Positions 19,912-28,361 are shown, numbered from the stretch's first letter. The stretch: 64,000 nucleotides of DNA from Achromobacter sp. AONIH1 (GCF_002902905.1 NZ_CP026124.1:1178001-1242000); one strand, 5' to 3'. Made by a program: numbers and translations. Notes: generated from the sequence alone by a model not told the origin.

Positions 19912-21090
19912 GTGCCCGAACTATCGAACCTGGAAGACATCGTGGCGCTGCGGCGCGATCTGCACGCCCATCCGGAGCTGTGCTACGAAGAGCACCGCAC
20001 CGCCCAGGTGGTGGCCGGCACGCTGCGCGGCTGGGGCATCGAGGTCCATACCGGCATCGCCAAGACCGGCGTGGTCGGCGTGCTGCGCCAGGGCACGTCG
20101 GACCGCGCCATCATGCTGCGCGCCGACATGGACGCCCTGCCGATGCAGGAGGAAAACCAGTTCGAACACCGTTCGCGCCATGACGGCAAGATGCACGGCT
20201 GCGGCCATGACGGCCACACCGCCATGCTGTTGGCCGCGGCCCGCCACCTGCAGCAGCACGGCGGCTTCGACGGCACGGTGTACCTGTGCTTCCAGCCGGC
20301 CGAGGAAGGCGGCGCCGGCGCCCGCGCCATGATCCAGGACGGGCTGTTCGAGCGCTTCCCCTGCGAGGCCGTGTTCGGCATGCACAACTGGCCGGGCATG
20401 GAAGCCGGCACGTTCGGCGTCTGCGCCGGTCCCATGATGGCGGCGGCCAATGGCTTCAAGATCACTGTGCGCGGCAAGGGCGGCCACGCGTCCGCGCCGC
20501 AGGACTGCGCCGACCCCGTGCCCGCGCTGTTCGCCATCGGCCAGGCGTTCCAGACCATCCTGACCCGCAGCAAGCGCCCGCTGGACGCGGCCGTGCTGTC
20601 CATCACGCAGGTGCAGGCCGGCGGCAGCGTGATCAACGTGATTCCCGACAGCGCCTGGCTGGGCGGTTCGGTGCGCGCCTACAGCGATGAAGTGGTCGGC
20701 CTGATCGAGCGCCGCATGCACGAGATCTCCGGCAGCCTCGCCGCCGCGCACGGCTGCGAGGCCGAGGTCTATTTCCAGCGCCGCTACCCGGCGCTGGTGA
20801 ACACCGAGGCCGAGACGGCGTTCTGCCTGGAGGTGGCGCGCGAAGTGGCCGGCGAAGGCCGCGCCCGGATCATCGAGCCGGCCATGGCGTCCGAGGACTT
20901 CGCGTTCCTGCTGCAGGCCAAGCCCGGCTGCTACATATTCCTGGGCAACGGCGACGGCGATCACCGCCATGCCGGCCACGGCCTGGGCCCCTGCATGCTG
21001 CACAACGCCAGCTACGACTTCAACGACGCGCTGATCGCGCCGGGCGCGAGCTACTGGGTGCGGCTGGCGCAGCGCTATCTGGCGGCCTGA
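19912..21090 (+). CDS. M20-family amidohydrolase (hippurate hydrolase/IAA-amino acid hydrolase-like)
   Basis: Zinc peptidase-like enzyme of 392 residues that would release an acyl or aromatic group from an N-acyl amino acid. Metal and catalytic residues are visible: Asp72 and Asp74 in ADMDALPM, Cys97/His99 in HGCGHDGHTAM, and Glu131/Glu132 in QPAEEGGAGA. A GTG start at 19912 is chosen because CGGAG lies 6 bases upstream and the protein then begins at the conserved region; an in-frame ATG at 19843 adds 23 unconserved residues. It lies between the LiuR box and a Bug receptor gene; the receptor (162 bp downstream) may bring in the substrate. Confidence 0.85.
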   Translation: MPELSNLEDIVALRRDLHAHPELCYEEHRTAQVVAGTLRGWGIEVHTGIAKTGVVGVLRQGTSDRAIMLRADMDALPMQEENQFEHRSRHDGKMHGCGHDGHTAMLLAAARHLQQHGGFDGTVYLCFQPAEEGGAGARAMIQDGLFERFPCEAVFGMHNWPGMEAGTFGVCAGPMMAAANGFKITVRGKGGHASAPQDCADPVPALFAIGQAFQTILTRSKRPLDAAVLSITQVQAGGSVINVIPDSAWLGGSVRAYSDEVVGLIERRMHEISGSLAAAHGCEAEVYFQRRYPALVNTEAETAFCLEVAREVAGEGRARIIEPAMASEDFAFLLQAKPGCYIFLGNGDGDHRHAGHGLGPCMLHNASYDFNDALIAPGASYWVRLAQRYLAA

Positions 21091-21252
21091 TCCCGTTTCC
21101 GAATCCAGGGCGGCCGGCGCTACGCGCGCGGGCCGCCCGACCGATGTCTTACCCCGCTTTTCCCTAGTCTTACCCGCAGGTTGTTCTACCCGGTCCGTCG
21201 ACCGGCACACGCTTTACTTCAACGCAGTGCTACGCAACATCATCAGGAAGAT

Positions 21253-22224
21253 ATGAAAAAGAAGACATTGCTGATCAAGGCCGCGGGGGCGGCCCTGGCA
21301 ATCATGGCAAGCGGCGCAATGGCCCAGGATTGGCCCGCCAAGCCCGTCACGCTGGTCGTGCCCTACACCGCCGGCGGCAGCGCCGACGCGATCGGGCGCC
21401 GCCTGGGCGACGTGCTGCGCAAGGAATCGAACATCACTGTCATCGTCGAGAACAAGCCGGGCGCTGGCGCCTCGGTGGGCACCGACGTGGTGGCCCGGGC
21501 GCAGCCGGACGGCACCACCCTGCTGCTGGCCTCGACCAGCCCGCTGACGATCTACCCGCATCTGGCCAAGACCAACTACGACCCGCTGAAGGACCTGACG
21601 CCGCTGGCCAGCGTGGCCGTCGCTCCGGTCGCCATCGTCGCCACCAAGGCGCTGCCGGTGAAGGACTTCGCCGGCCTGATCGAATTCGCCAAGTCGCGTC
21701 CGGACGGCGTGCGCTACGGCACGCCGGGTCAGGGCACCGTGGCCCACATCGGCATGTCGGCGCTGACCGCGCAGACCGGCACCAAGATGCTGCACGTGCC
21801 GTATCGCGGCAACAGCCAGGCGCTGACCGACGGCCTGGGCGGCGTGGTCGAGCTGCTGGTGATCAACAGCGACGTGGTGCTGCCGCACGTGGCCAGCGGC
21901 GCGCTCAAGCCGCTGGCGGTGATGGCGCCGCAACGCCTGGCCGCCTGGCCGGACGTGCCCACCATGGCCGAACTGAAGCTGCCGCAGCTGCAGTACTACT
22001 CGAACTTCGGCGTGTTCGGCCCGGCCAAGCTGTCGCCGGCCGTGGTGCAGTCGGTGCAGGCCGCGCTGGCCAAGGCCACCGCCAGCGCCGACTTCAAGGA
22101 CCTGCTGGCCAAGTCCTATCTGCAGCCGGGCACCGCCGCCGGCGATGCCTTCGTCAAGCAGGTGCAGGACGAGTACGCGAGCAACGCCCGCGTCATCAAG
22201 GAAGGTGGCATCAAGGCCGAGTGA
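21253..22224 (+). CDS. Bug/TctC-family periplasmic receptor
   Basis: Tripartite tricarboxylate transporter-type binding protein of 323 residues. It has a Sec signal peptide ending MASGAMAQ and the Bug signature of WPAKPVTLVVPYTAGGSAD near the mature N-terminus, with PGAGASVGTDVVARAQPDGTTLL. Such receptors bind carboxylates or amides, and most are orphaned from their membrane partners, as here. The ATG at 21253 has an AGGAAG site upstream; an upstream in-frame codon at 21181 is not supported. It follows the M20 gene on the same strand. Confidence 0.88.
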   Translation: MKKKTLLIKAAGAALAIMASGAMAQDWPAKPVTLVVPYTAGGSADAIGRRLGDVLRKESNITVIVENKPGAGASVGTDVVARAQPDGTTLLLASTSPLTIYPHLAKTNYDPLKDLTPLASVAVAPVAIVATKALPVKDFAGLIEFAKSRPDGVRYGTPGQGTVAHIGMSALTAQTGTKMLHVPYRGNSQALTDGLGGVVELLVINSDVVLPHVASGALKPLAVMAPQRLAAWPDVPTMAELKLPQLQYYSNFGVFGPAKLSPAVVQSVQAALAKATASADFKDLLAKSYLQPGTAAGDAFVKQVQDEYASNARVIKEGGIKAE

Positions 22225-22236
22225 CGGCCGGCGTTT

Positions 22237-22272
22237 CGCCAGGGGCCCCGCGCTGATCGCGGGCCCTGGCGA
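22237..22272. terminator. GC-rich hairpin between convergent genes
   Basis: CGCCAGGG near 22237 pairs with CCCTGGCG ending at 22272 around a GC-rich stem with one bulge. It lies between the ends of the Bug receptor gene and the convergent ynfA-like gene. There is no T-tract, so intrinsic termination is only likely, not certain. Confidence 0.4.
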
Positions 22273-22288
22273 TGCCGGCCTGCGCACG

Positions 22289-22621
22289 CTAACCCGAACG
22301 CGGGCCGAACATGATCACCAGCATGCCGGCCAGGCAGAGTCCCGCGCCGATCCAGTCGCTGGCGACCGGGCGCACGCCGTCGGCCAGCCACAGCCACAGC
22401 AGCGCCATGCTGATGTACACGCCGCCATAGGCCGCGTAGACGCGGCCCGAGGCCTCGGGATGCAGCGTCAGCAACCAGGCGAACAGCGCCAGGCTGGCGG
22501 CGGCGGGCAGCAGCAGCCAGGCGGAATAGCCCTTGCGTAGCCACAGGTACGGCAGATAGCAGCCGATGATCTCGGCCAGCGCCGTCAGGACGAACAGCAG
22601 GAAGGTTTGCAGGACCGCCAC
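22289..22621 (-). CDS. ynfA: YnfA/UPF0060 family small membrane protein
   Basis: Membrane protein of 110 residues with four hydrophobic segments and the family-typical patterns [27 protein letters not shown] and [13 protein letters not shown]. The family resembles small multidrug resistance transporters in size and topology; its function is not settled. It lies 7 bp after liuR on the same strand and is probably cotranscribed with it. Confidence 0.9.
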   Translation of the reverse strand: MAVLQTFLLFVLTALAEIIGCYLPYLWLRKGYSAWLLLPAAASLALFAWLLTLHPEASGRVYAAYGGVYISMALLWLWLADGVRPVASDWIGAGLCLAGMLVIMFGPRSG

Positions 22622-22628
22622 GGTGCGT

Positions 22629-23009
22629 TCAGGACTTGTGCGCCAACAGGTCGCTGCATTGGCGTTCCTGTTCCGCGATCTCGTGCAGGGTGTCGTCGAT
22701 GTCGCGCCGCTGCTGCTCCAGCATGGCGCGGTGCTGCGCGAGCACGCTCTGGTACTGGCGCAGCTGGACGTCGGTGTCGCCGGGGCCGTCGTACATGTCG
22801 ATCAGGCTGCGGATTTCCGACAGTTGCAGGCCCAGCCGCTTGCCGCGCAGCGCCAGCTTCAACCGCGTGCGGTCACGCGGACCGAAGATGCGGTTGCGCC
22901 CCTCGCGCGCCGGGCTGACGATCCCCTGGTCTTCATAGAAGCGGATCGTGCGGGGCGTGACGTCGAACTCGCGGGCGAGTTCGGAGATGGTCCAGGTTGA
23001 CGGGGACAT
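22629..23009 (-). CDS. liuR: MerR-family regulator LiuR
   Basis: Regulator of 126 residues. The N-terminal MerR helix-turn-helix is [20 protein letters not shown], followed by the wing with GRNRIF and a C-terminal coiled coil rich in Gln and Arg. There is no Cys metal-binding cluster. It closely fits the short MerR proteins (LiuR) that control leucine and isovalerate breakdown, and matching palindromes lie upstream of both liuR and ivd. The start at 23009 begins the conserved domain. No good Shine-Dalgarno site is visible because a run of C (11 bases) occupies the leader. Confidence 0.85.
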   Translation of the reverse strand: MSPSTWTISELAREFDVTPRTIRFYEDQGIVSPAREGRNRIFGPRDRTRLKLALRGKRLGLQLSEIRSLIDMYDGPGDTDVQLRQYQSVLAQHRAMLEQQRRDIDDTLHEIAEQERQCSDLLAHKS

Positions 23010-23021
23010 GCGGCGGGTGGC

Positions 23022-23032
23022 GGGGGGGGGGG
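23022..23032. repeat. G11 homopolymer tract in the liuR leader
   Basis: Eleven consecutive G on the plus strand (C on the liuR coding strand) end 12 bp upstream of the liuR start, where the ribosome-binding site would normally be, between the LiuR box and the gene. It is flanked by further G-rich sequence. Homopolymers of this length are prone to slippage. Confidence 0.9.
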
Positions 23033-23050
23033 TAGTAGTGGTGGGTGGCA

Positions 23051-23070
23051 GTTTACGTAAACGTAAATTA
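23051..23070. promoter_or_regulatory. LiuR-type operator between liuR and the MBL-fold gene
   Basis: GTTTACGTAAACGTAAATTA is identical to 19793-19812 upstream of ivd. It contains the dyad TTTACGTAAACGTAAA. It sits 41 bp upstream of the hydrolase start and 41 bp upstream of liuR, so it could serve both divergent promoters, including LiuR autoregulation. Confidence 0.7.
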
Positions 23071-23110
23071 TGATGCCTTGACCCGATCGTCAAGCACGGA
23101 GCGCAAGGCA

Positions 23111-24178
23111 ATGAATCCCAACGAGCACCAGCTGCAGTACCCATGGGGCGATGTCCAGCCCGAACCCGGCAAGGCCCAGGCGGTCGCCGACGGCGTGAAG
23201 TGGATCCGCATGCCGCTGCCGTTCGCGCTGGATCATATCAACCTGTGGCTGCTGCGCGACGAGCTCAACGGACGCCAGGGCTGGACCATCGTCGACTGCG
23301 GCATCGCCCGCGACGAGGTCAAGGCGCTGTGGGAGCGGGTGTTCGAGCAGGAACTGGACGGCCTGCCGGTGCTGCGCGTGCTGGTCACGCACATGCATCC
23401 CGACCACGTCGGCCTGGCGCACTGGCTGTGCGAGCGCTGGAACGCCGAGCTGTGGATGACCATGACGGATTTCATGGTGGCCTCGCTCTGGTCCTCGCGC
23501 CGGGGCGGCGACGGCGTGGGCCCCGGCGGCCAGTCGGCGGTGGACCATTTCGCGCGCCACGGACTGGTCGACCCGGCTTCGCAGGAACAGATCCGCCAGC
23601 GCGCCAATTACTATCCCGGCCTGGTGCCGGCCATGCCGACGCGCTACACGCGCATCCTGCACGGTGATCAGGTCCGCATCGGCGGCCGCGACTGGCGCGT
23701 CATCGTGGGCTACGGCCATGCGCCCGAGCATGCCTCGCTGTACGCGCCCGACCTGCGCGTGCTGATCTCCGGCGACATGGTGCTGCCGCGCATTTCCACC
23801 AACGTCAGCGTGTTCGACTACGAGCCCGACGCCAATCCGCTGCCGCTGTACCTGCGTTCGCTGGACGGCTACGCCGACCTGGCCGAGGACACGCTGGTGC
23901 TGCCCTCGCACGGCCGTCCGTTCAAGGGGCTGCATGCGCGCATCGCGCAGCAGCACGAGCATCACCGCGATCGCCTGGCCGAAGTGCTGGAGGCCTGTGC
24001 GCAGGGGCCGAAGTCCACGTCGGACATCGTGCCGGTGCTGTTCAAGCGCAAGCTGGACCTGCACCAGCTGACCTTCGCCATGGGCGAGGCCCTGGCGCAC
24101 CTGCATGCGCTGTACTTCGAAGGCAAGCTCAAGCGCGCGCAGGACGCCGACGGCGTCGTGCGCTTCACGGCGGCCTGA
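23111..24178 (+). CDS. MBL-fold metallo-hydrolase, LiuR-linked
   Basis: Metallo-beta-lactamase-fold protein of 355 residues. The metal-binding HxHxDH motif is HMHPDH (94-99), with further ligands expected at GHAPEHAS and the Asp of ISGDM. The C-terminal 90 residues form an extra helical domain like that of RNase Z-unrelated thioesterase-type MBL proteins. A LiuR box lies directly upstream and the gene is divergent from liuR. A role in acyl-CoA or thioester hydrolysis in leucine breakdown is an inference from regulation; the substrate is unknown. The ATG at 23111 follows a GGAG site. Confidence 0.82.
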   Translation: MNPNEHQLQYPWGDVQPEPGKAQAVADGVKWIRMPLPFALDHINLWLLRDELNGRQGWTIVDCGIARDEVKALWERVFEQELDGLPVLRVLVTHMHPDHVGLAHWLCERWNAELWMTMTDFMVASLWSSRRGGDGVGPGGQSAVDHFARHGLVDPASQEQIRQRANYYPGLVPAMPTRYTRILHGDQVRIGGRDWRVIVGYGHAPEHASLYAPDLRVLISGDMVLPRISTNVSVFDYEPDANPLPLYLRSLDGYADLAEDTLVLPSHGRPFKGLHARIAQQHEHHRDRLAEVLEACAQGPKSTSDIVPVLFKRKLDLHQLTFAMGEALAHLHALYFEGKLKRAQDADGVVRFTAA

Positions 24179-24203
24179 TTGTCAGGCGTGGACGCGTCGC
24201 GCC

Positions 24204-24830
24204 TCAGCGCGACGCCGTCGCCAGCCGCAGCGCCAGTCCCACGAACACCAGCGCCGCGATCCGGTTCAGCCAGCGCCGCGCCGTCACCGAGCGCTGCAGC
24301 AGCTCGCCGAACGCGCCCGAGAAGAAGGCGATGGCGCCGAACACCAGCAGCGTGGCCAGCATGAACACCGCGCCCAGCTGCACCGTCTGCGGGCCGATGG
24401 GGCCCAGCGCGGGCGAGGTGAACTGCGGCAGGAAGGCGAAGAAGAACAGCAGCACCTTCGGATTGGTCAGGTTCATGATGATGCCGCGGCGGTACAGCGC
24501 GGCCGGCTTCTGCGGCTCGGGCCGCTGGCCTTGTTCCGGGCCGACCGGCGCGCGCAGGATCTGCCAGGCCAGATACAGCAGGTAGGCCGCGCCCGCCAGC
24601 TTGAGCGCGGTGAAGGCCATGGGCGAGGCGGCGAACACCGCCGCCAGTCCGATCGCCACCGCCATCGTATGGCCCAGGATGCCCGTGGCCAGCCCCAGCA
24701 CCACGAACATGCCGGCCTTGCGGCCCCAGATGGCCGATTGCATCAGCACGAAAAGATTGTCCGGCCCCGGCGTCAGGGCCAGCAGCACGGCGATGCCGAA
24801 GAAGGCGATCAGGTTGTCCAGGGGCAGCAT
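24204..24830 (-). CDS. LysE/RhtB-family amino acid exporter
   Basis: Membrane exporter of 208 residues with about six hydrophobic segments. The family N-terminal signature LALTPGPDNLFVL is at about 17-29, and NLTNPKVLLFFFAFLPQF in the middle is also typical. Members export homoserine, threonine, leucine or similar small amino acids; which one cannot be read here. The ATG at 24830 begins the conserved MLPLDNL; longer upstream frames are not signal-like. It is convergent with the MBL-fold gene. Confidence 0.88.
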   Translation of the reverse strand: MLPLDNLIAFFGIAVLLALTPGPDNLFVLMQSAIWGRKAGMFVVLGLATGILGHTMAVAIGLAAVFAASPMAFTALKLAGAAYLLYLAWQILRAPVGPEQGQRPEPQKPAALYRRGIIMNLTNPKVLLFFFAFLPQFTSPALGPIGPQTVQLGAVFMLATLLVFGAIAFFSGAFGELLQRSVTARRWLNRIAALVFVGLALRLATASR

Positions 24831-25001
24831 GGGAGTTCCGGCGGCAGGGTGTTGCCGGCCGTCATCGGCCGGAAGTGGCATGATACGGGCAAACCGCGAG
24901 ACGGCGCGCCGGCATTCCGGCGCGCCGCCAGGGCCACGAACCGCGAACCATAAGCGCGGAGGACCGCCGGCGCGCAAGACGAACATCAGACAGGAGACAC
25001 C

Positions 25002-25694
25002 GTGTCCACCGAAAGCCCTATTGCCGGCGATCAGCCGCTGGAAACCTGGCTGCGCGAGCGCCACAGCTGCCGCGCCTTCCTGCCCGAGCCGGTGCCGCGC
25101 GCCGTCATCGAGCGCATCCTGGCGCTGGCGCAGCGCACCGCGTCCTGGTGCAACTGTCAGCCCTGGCAGGTGGCGGTGACCGAGGGCGCAGCCACCGAGC
25201 GGTTGCGGCAGGCGCTGCTGGCGCGCGCCGAACAGCCCGGCTTCACGCCGGACTTCCCCTTCCCCGCCGAGTACCGCGACGCCTATCTGGCGCGCCGCCG
25301 CGAGGCCGGTTTCCAGCTCTATGGCGCCGTGGGCGTGGCGCGCGGCGACCGCGAAGGCTACCGCCGCCAGGAGCTGCGCAACTTCCAGCTGTTCGACGCG
25401 CCGCACGTGGCGGTGATCAGCACCGATGCCGCGCTGGGCGAGTACGGCGCCATCGACTGCGGCGGCTATGTGGCCACCTTCCTGCTGGCGGCGCAGGCCA
25501 ACGGCGTGGCCGCGGTGCCGCAGGCGTCCCTGGCCATGTATCCCGAGGTGCTGCGCGAGACGCTGGACATCGATCCGGCGCGCCGCGTGGTCTGCGGCAT
25601 TTCCTTTGGTTATGAAGACACGGCCCATCCGGCCAACAGCTATCGCACCAGCCGCGCCACGTTGGATGAAGCGGTGACCTGGCTGTCGCGCTGA
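25002..25694 (+). CDS. Nitroreductase-family flavoprotein
   Basis: FMN-dependent oxidoreductase of 230 residues. FMN-contact segments of the family are RHSCRAFLPEPVP (about 20-32), ASWCNCQPWQV (47-57) and the C-terminal GISFGYED. The protein probably reduces nitro compounds or quinones with NAD(P)H as a dimer; the physiological substrate is unknown. The GTG start at 25002 is supported by AGGAGA a few bases upstream. It is divergent from the LysE gene. Confidence 0.87.
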   Translation: MSTESPIAGDQPLETWLRERHSCRAFLPEPVPRAVIERILALAQRTASWCNCQPWQVAVTEGAATERLRQALLARAEQPGFTPDFPFPAEYRDAYLARRREAGFQLYGAVGVARGDREGYRRQELRNFQLFDAPHVAVISTDAALGEYGAIDCGGYVATFLLAAQANGVAAVPQASLAMYPEVLRETLDIDPARRVVCGISFGYEDTAHPANSYRTSRATLDEAVTWLSR

Positions 25695-25780
25695 CCATCG
25701 CGCTGAACACCGCGCGGCACGCCCGCGCGGTACTATTTTCCGACTGTCGCTTTCCGAACATCGAACTACGCGAGCCTGCC

Positions 25781-26968
25781 TTGAAGACGCCCCATCCGCA
25801 CATCGACACCGTCCTGCAGCATGCCGGCACGGCCCCGTTCAACCCCGCCACCGGCACCGCGCCGGTGCCGCTGCCGGCCATGCGCGCCAGCACCGTGCGC
25901 TTCCAGAACCTGGCCGCGTTGGAGAACGCGCAGCGCACCAAGGCCGCCGGCCAGCGCGCTACGACCTACGGCCGCATGGGCATGGACACGCATGCCGCGC
26001 TGGAAGAGGTCTTCGCGCAGCTGGAAGGCGGCACGCATTGCTACCTGGCCTCGTCGGGCCTGTCTGCCATGACGATGGTGATGCTGGCGCTGTGCTCGGC
26101 CGGCGATCACGCGCTGATCTCGGACTGCGTGTACGGCCCGATGCGCGAGCTGGACGACGCCGTGCTCAAGCGCCTGAACATCGACATCACGTACTTCTCG
26201 GCCGACGACGCGCTGGACGAGCTGGTGCGTCCGAACACGCGCCTGCTGTACGTGGAATCGCCGGGCTCGCTGCTGTTCGAGATGCTGGACATGGGCGCGA
26301 TGGCGGCCTTCGCGCAGCGCCACGGCCTGGTGCTGGCCACCGACAACACCTGGGGCTCGGGCTATATCTATCGTCCGCTGACGCTGGGCGCGCAGGTGTC
26401 GGTGATCGCCGGCACCAAGTACGTGGGCGGCCACTCCGACCTGATGCTGGGCGCGGTGGTGACCAACGATGAAGATATCGCGCGCAAGCTCAACCGCACG
26501 CAGTACGCGATGGGCTATTCCATCAGCGCCGACGACGCCTGGCTGGCGCTGCGCGGCGTGCGTACCATGCCGATCCGCATGGCCCAGCATGCGCGCAACG
26601 CCTTGCAGGTCTGCGAATTCTTCAAGAGCCGGCCCGAGACCGTGCGCCTGTTCCATCCCGCCTGGCCCGAGGATCCCGGCCATGCGCTGTGGCAGCGCGA
26701 CTGCACCGGCTCGAACGGCATGCTGTCGGTGGAGCTGCGCCTGTCGCCCGAGAACGCGCGCAAGTTCGTCGACGCGCTGACGCTGTTCGGCATCGGCTTT
26801 TCCTGGGGCGGCTACGAGAGCCTGGTGCAGCTGGTCTCGCCCAAGGACCTGTCCAAGCACCGGTATTGGGGCGAGGGCCAGAACGCGCTGGTGCGGCTGC
26901 ACATCGGCCTGGAATCGACCGAGGACGTGATCGCGGATCTGGCGCAGGCGCTGGATCAGGCGAAATAG
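25781..26968 (+). CDS. metC: Cystathionine beta-lyase (PLP enzyme)
   Basis: Cys/Met metabolism PLP enzyme of 395 residues that splits cystathionine to homocysteine, pyruvate and ammonia. The Schiff-base lysine is Lys213 in VIAGTKYVGGHSD, the phosphate-contact tyrosine and arginine lie in TTYGRMG (61-67), and the cofactor Asp is in TDNTWGSGY. The start is a TTG at 25781, the first codon that gives the conserved N-terminus. An insertion sequence begins 46 bp after the stop. Confidence 0.9.
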   Translation: MKTPHPHIDTVLQHAGTAPFNPATGTAPVPLPAMRASTVRFQNLAALENAQRTKAAGQRATTYGRMGMDTHAALEEVFAQLEGGTHCYLASSGLSAMTMVMLALCSAGDHALISDCVYGPMRELDDAVLKRLNIDITYFSADDALDELVRPNTRLLYVESPGSLLFEMLDMGAMAAFAQRHGLVLATDNTWGSGYIYRPLTLGAQVSVIAGTKYVGGHSDLMLGAVVTNDEDIARKLNRTQYAMGYSISADDAWLALRGVRTMPIRMAQHARNALQVCEFFKSRPETVRLFHPAWPEDPGHALWQRDCTGSNGMLSVELRLSPENARKFVDALTLFGIGFSWGGYESLVQLVSPKDLSKHRYWGEGQNALVRLHIGLESTEDVIADLAQALDQAK

Positions 26969-27014
26969 GACCGGTCTGAAATCGGGCGCGTGTGAACGGC
27001 GCCCATGAAAATCT

Positions 27015-27028
27015 ATGGTCAGCCCGAT
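27015..27028. repeat. IS inverted repeat (transposase 3' side)
   Basis: ATGGTCAGCCCGAT, the exact reverse complement of 28341-28354. It marks the end nearest metC, downstream of the transposase. Confidence 0.85.
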
Positions 27029-27263
27029 TTTTGCAAGCGAGGCGGTGTAGGCGTAAATTGGGCTTGCTCAAATCTATTCGGAGTCAGTTGGGGCTAGGCC
27101 CCCCGCTCCATGATGAGAGTCGCGCCCGGCAAACCTAAAAAGCCCCTCAGCATCGCGGTGCTGGATTTCATGTCAGGTTTCTTGCCAGGCCGTTGAGCCG
27201 TTTATGTCTTCACGTACTCGCGTCGCAAAACCAGGAAGTGACTACGTAAAACGGTGATGAAGG
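27029..27263 (-). ncRNA. Candidate bridge/seek RNA of the IS1111-type element
   Basis: The 235 bp between the transposase stop and the inverted repeat hold no ORF but several stems: GGCAA-ACCT (27128-27136) with AGGT and TTGCC (27175-27186), an inner CAGCA/TGCTG stem (27148-27163), and GGGGC-TAG-GCCCC near 27085. In IS1111-group elements this end encodes the guide RNA that pairs with the target and donor. Placement is by family knowledge; transcript ends are not known. Confidence 0.4.
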
Positions 27264-28289
27264 TCAGGCTGGCGCTACAGTCTGCTCACTTCGGTAGTTC
27301 GTTCCATTGGCGAGGATGGCCCAGGCGATCCTCGCCAATTTATTGGCCAGCGCACAAGCGACCACGTTCGAGTGACGTCGGGCCTGCAGCTCGCGCACCC
27401 AGGCGCCTAGCCGGTCGGTTCGTCGCTCCACGTGTCGCATGATCGCGCGAGCGCCCTGTACCAACAATCGTCTAAGGTTCTTGTCGCCCCGTTTGCTGAT
27501 GCCCAGGAGCGTGGGTTTGCCGCCCGTGCTGTACTGGCGAGGCACCAAGCCTACCGAAGCGGCGAACTGGCGCGCCGAACCAAATTGCCGCGCATCGCCC
27601 AGCTCAGTCATCAGCACGCTAGCAGTGATTGGCCCGATGCCGGGGATCTGAAGCAGCCGCTGGCTGCGTTCATCCTCGCGCAGCTGTAGACACAGCTCAC
27701 GCTCAATCTGGCCTACCTGCTCATCCAGATACTGAAAGTGCGATCGCAGCCGCTCCAGCAGCGCGCCTAGTTGGGGCGGCAGCGCGTGTTCGGCCAGAAC
27801 CGCTGGCAAGCGTCGCAGGATCGCCTGACCACGAGGCAGGCTGATGCCAAACTCCAGCAAAAAGGCGTGCACCTGGTTGATCACGCCCGTGCGCTGAGCG
27901 ACCAGTGATTCACGCACCCGATGCAGGGCAGAGACGGTCTGCTGAGCCTGATTGCGCACGCTCACGAACCGCATGCTCGGGCGCGAGGCCGCCTCGCAGA
28001 TCGCCTGGGCATCGGCGAAGTCATTCTTGTTGCCCTGTACGAAGGGGCGCACGAACTGGGGGGAAATGAGCTTGGCCTGGTGGCCCAGTTCTTCGATGCG
28101 GCGCGCCATCCAGTGCGCGCCGGCGCAGGCCTCCATCACCACTGTGCTGCGCGGTGTGTTGCCCAGTAACTTGAACAGATCCTGGCGCGAGCACTTCTTG
28201 CGAAACATCATCCTGCCGGCCGCGTCCTGCCCATGCAGATGGAAGCTGTGTTTGCCCAGATCGATGCCAATCAGCGTGACGGTGCTCAT
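27264..28289 (-). CDS. IS110-family transposase (DEDD recombinase)
   Basis: Transposase of 341 residues. The N-terminal RuvC-like DEDD domain has Asp in LIGIDLGKHS, Glu in VVMEACAGAHW and Asp in NKNDFADAQAI. The C-terminal Transposase_20 domain has LLQIPGIGPITASVL and SVGLVPRQYSTGG, which carries the serine used in catalysis. The ATG at 28289 is preceded by GGGAG 7 bases upstream; an in-frame start ten codons earlier has none. The reading frame is intact, so the element may be active. Confidence 0.92.
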   Translation of the reverse strand: MSTVTLIGIDLGKHSFHLHGQDAAGRMMFRKKCSRQDLFKLLGNTPRSTVVMEACAGAHWMARRIEELGHQAKLISPQFVRPFVQGNKNDFADAQAICEAASRPSMRFVSVRNQAQQTVSALHRVRESLVAQRTGVINQVHAFLLEFGISLPRGQAILRRLPAVLAEHALPPQLGALLERLRSHFQYLDEQVGQIERELCLQLREDERSQRLLQIPGIGPITASVLMTELGDARQFGSARQFAASVGLVPRQYSTGGKPTLLGISKRGDKNLRRLLVQGARAIMRHVERRTDRLGAWVRELQARRHSNVVACALANKLARIAWAILANGTNYRSEQTVAPA

Positions 28290-28340
28290 GAGAGGTCTCC
28301 CAAAAAGAACAATCCCCACTCAGCGTACCGCTTCGTGGGG

Positions 28341-28354
28341 ATCGGGCTGACCAT
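28341..28354. repeat. IS inverted repeat (transposase 5' side)
   Basis: ATCGGGCTGACCAT, the exact reverse complement of 27015-27028, located 51 bp upstream of the transposase start and 7 bp before a T-tailed hairpin. Confidence 0.85.
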
Positions 28355-28361
28355 CTCATTA

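Larger units (their letters stand above)
27015..28354 (-). mobile_element. IS110-family insertion sequence, IS1111 group
   Basis: A 1,340-bp element carrying one intact DEDD transposase gene on the minus strand. It is bounded by perfect 14-bp inverted repeats at 27015-27028 and 28341-28354. The transposase gene has about 50 bp upstream of it and about 235 bp of non-coding sequence downstream inside the repeats. Subterminal inverted repeats with the long non-coding segment downstream of the transposase are the hallmarks of the IS1111 group. The exact outer ends may lie a few bases beyond the repeats. No target duplication is evident, as expected for this family. Confidence 0.85.

Noticed and set aside
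25695..25780. SAM-type riboswitch before metC
   Set aside because: Only 86 bp are available and no SAM-riboswitch core or terminator stem is visible.
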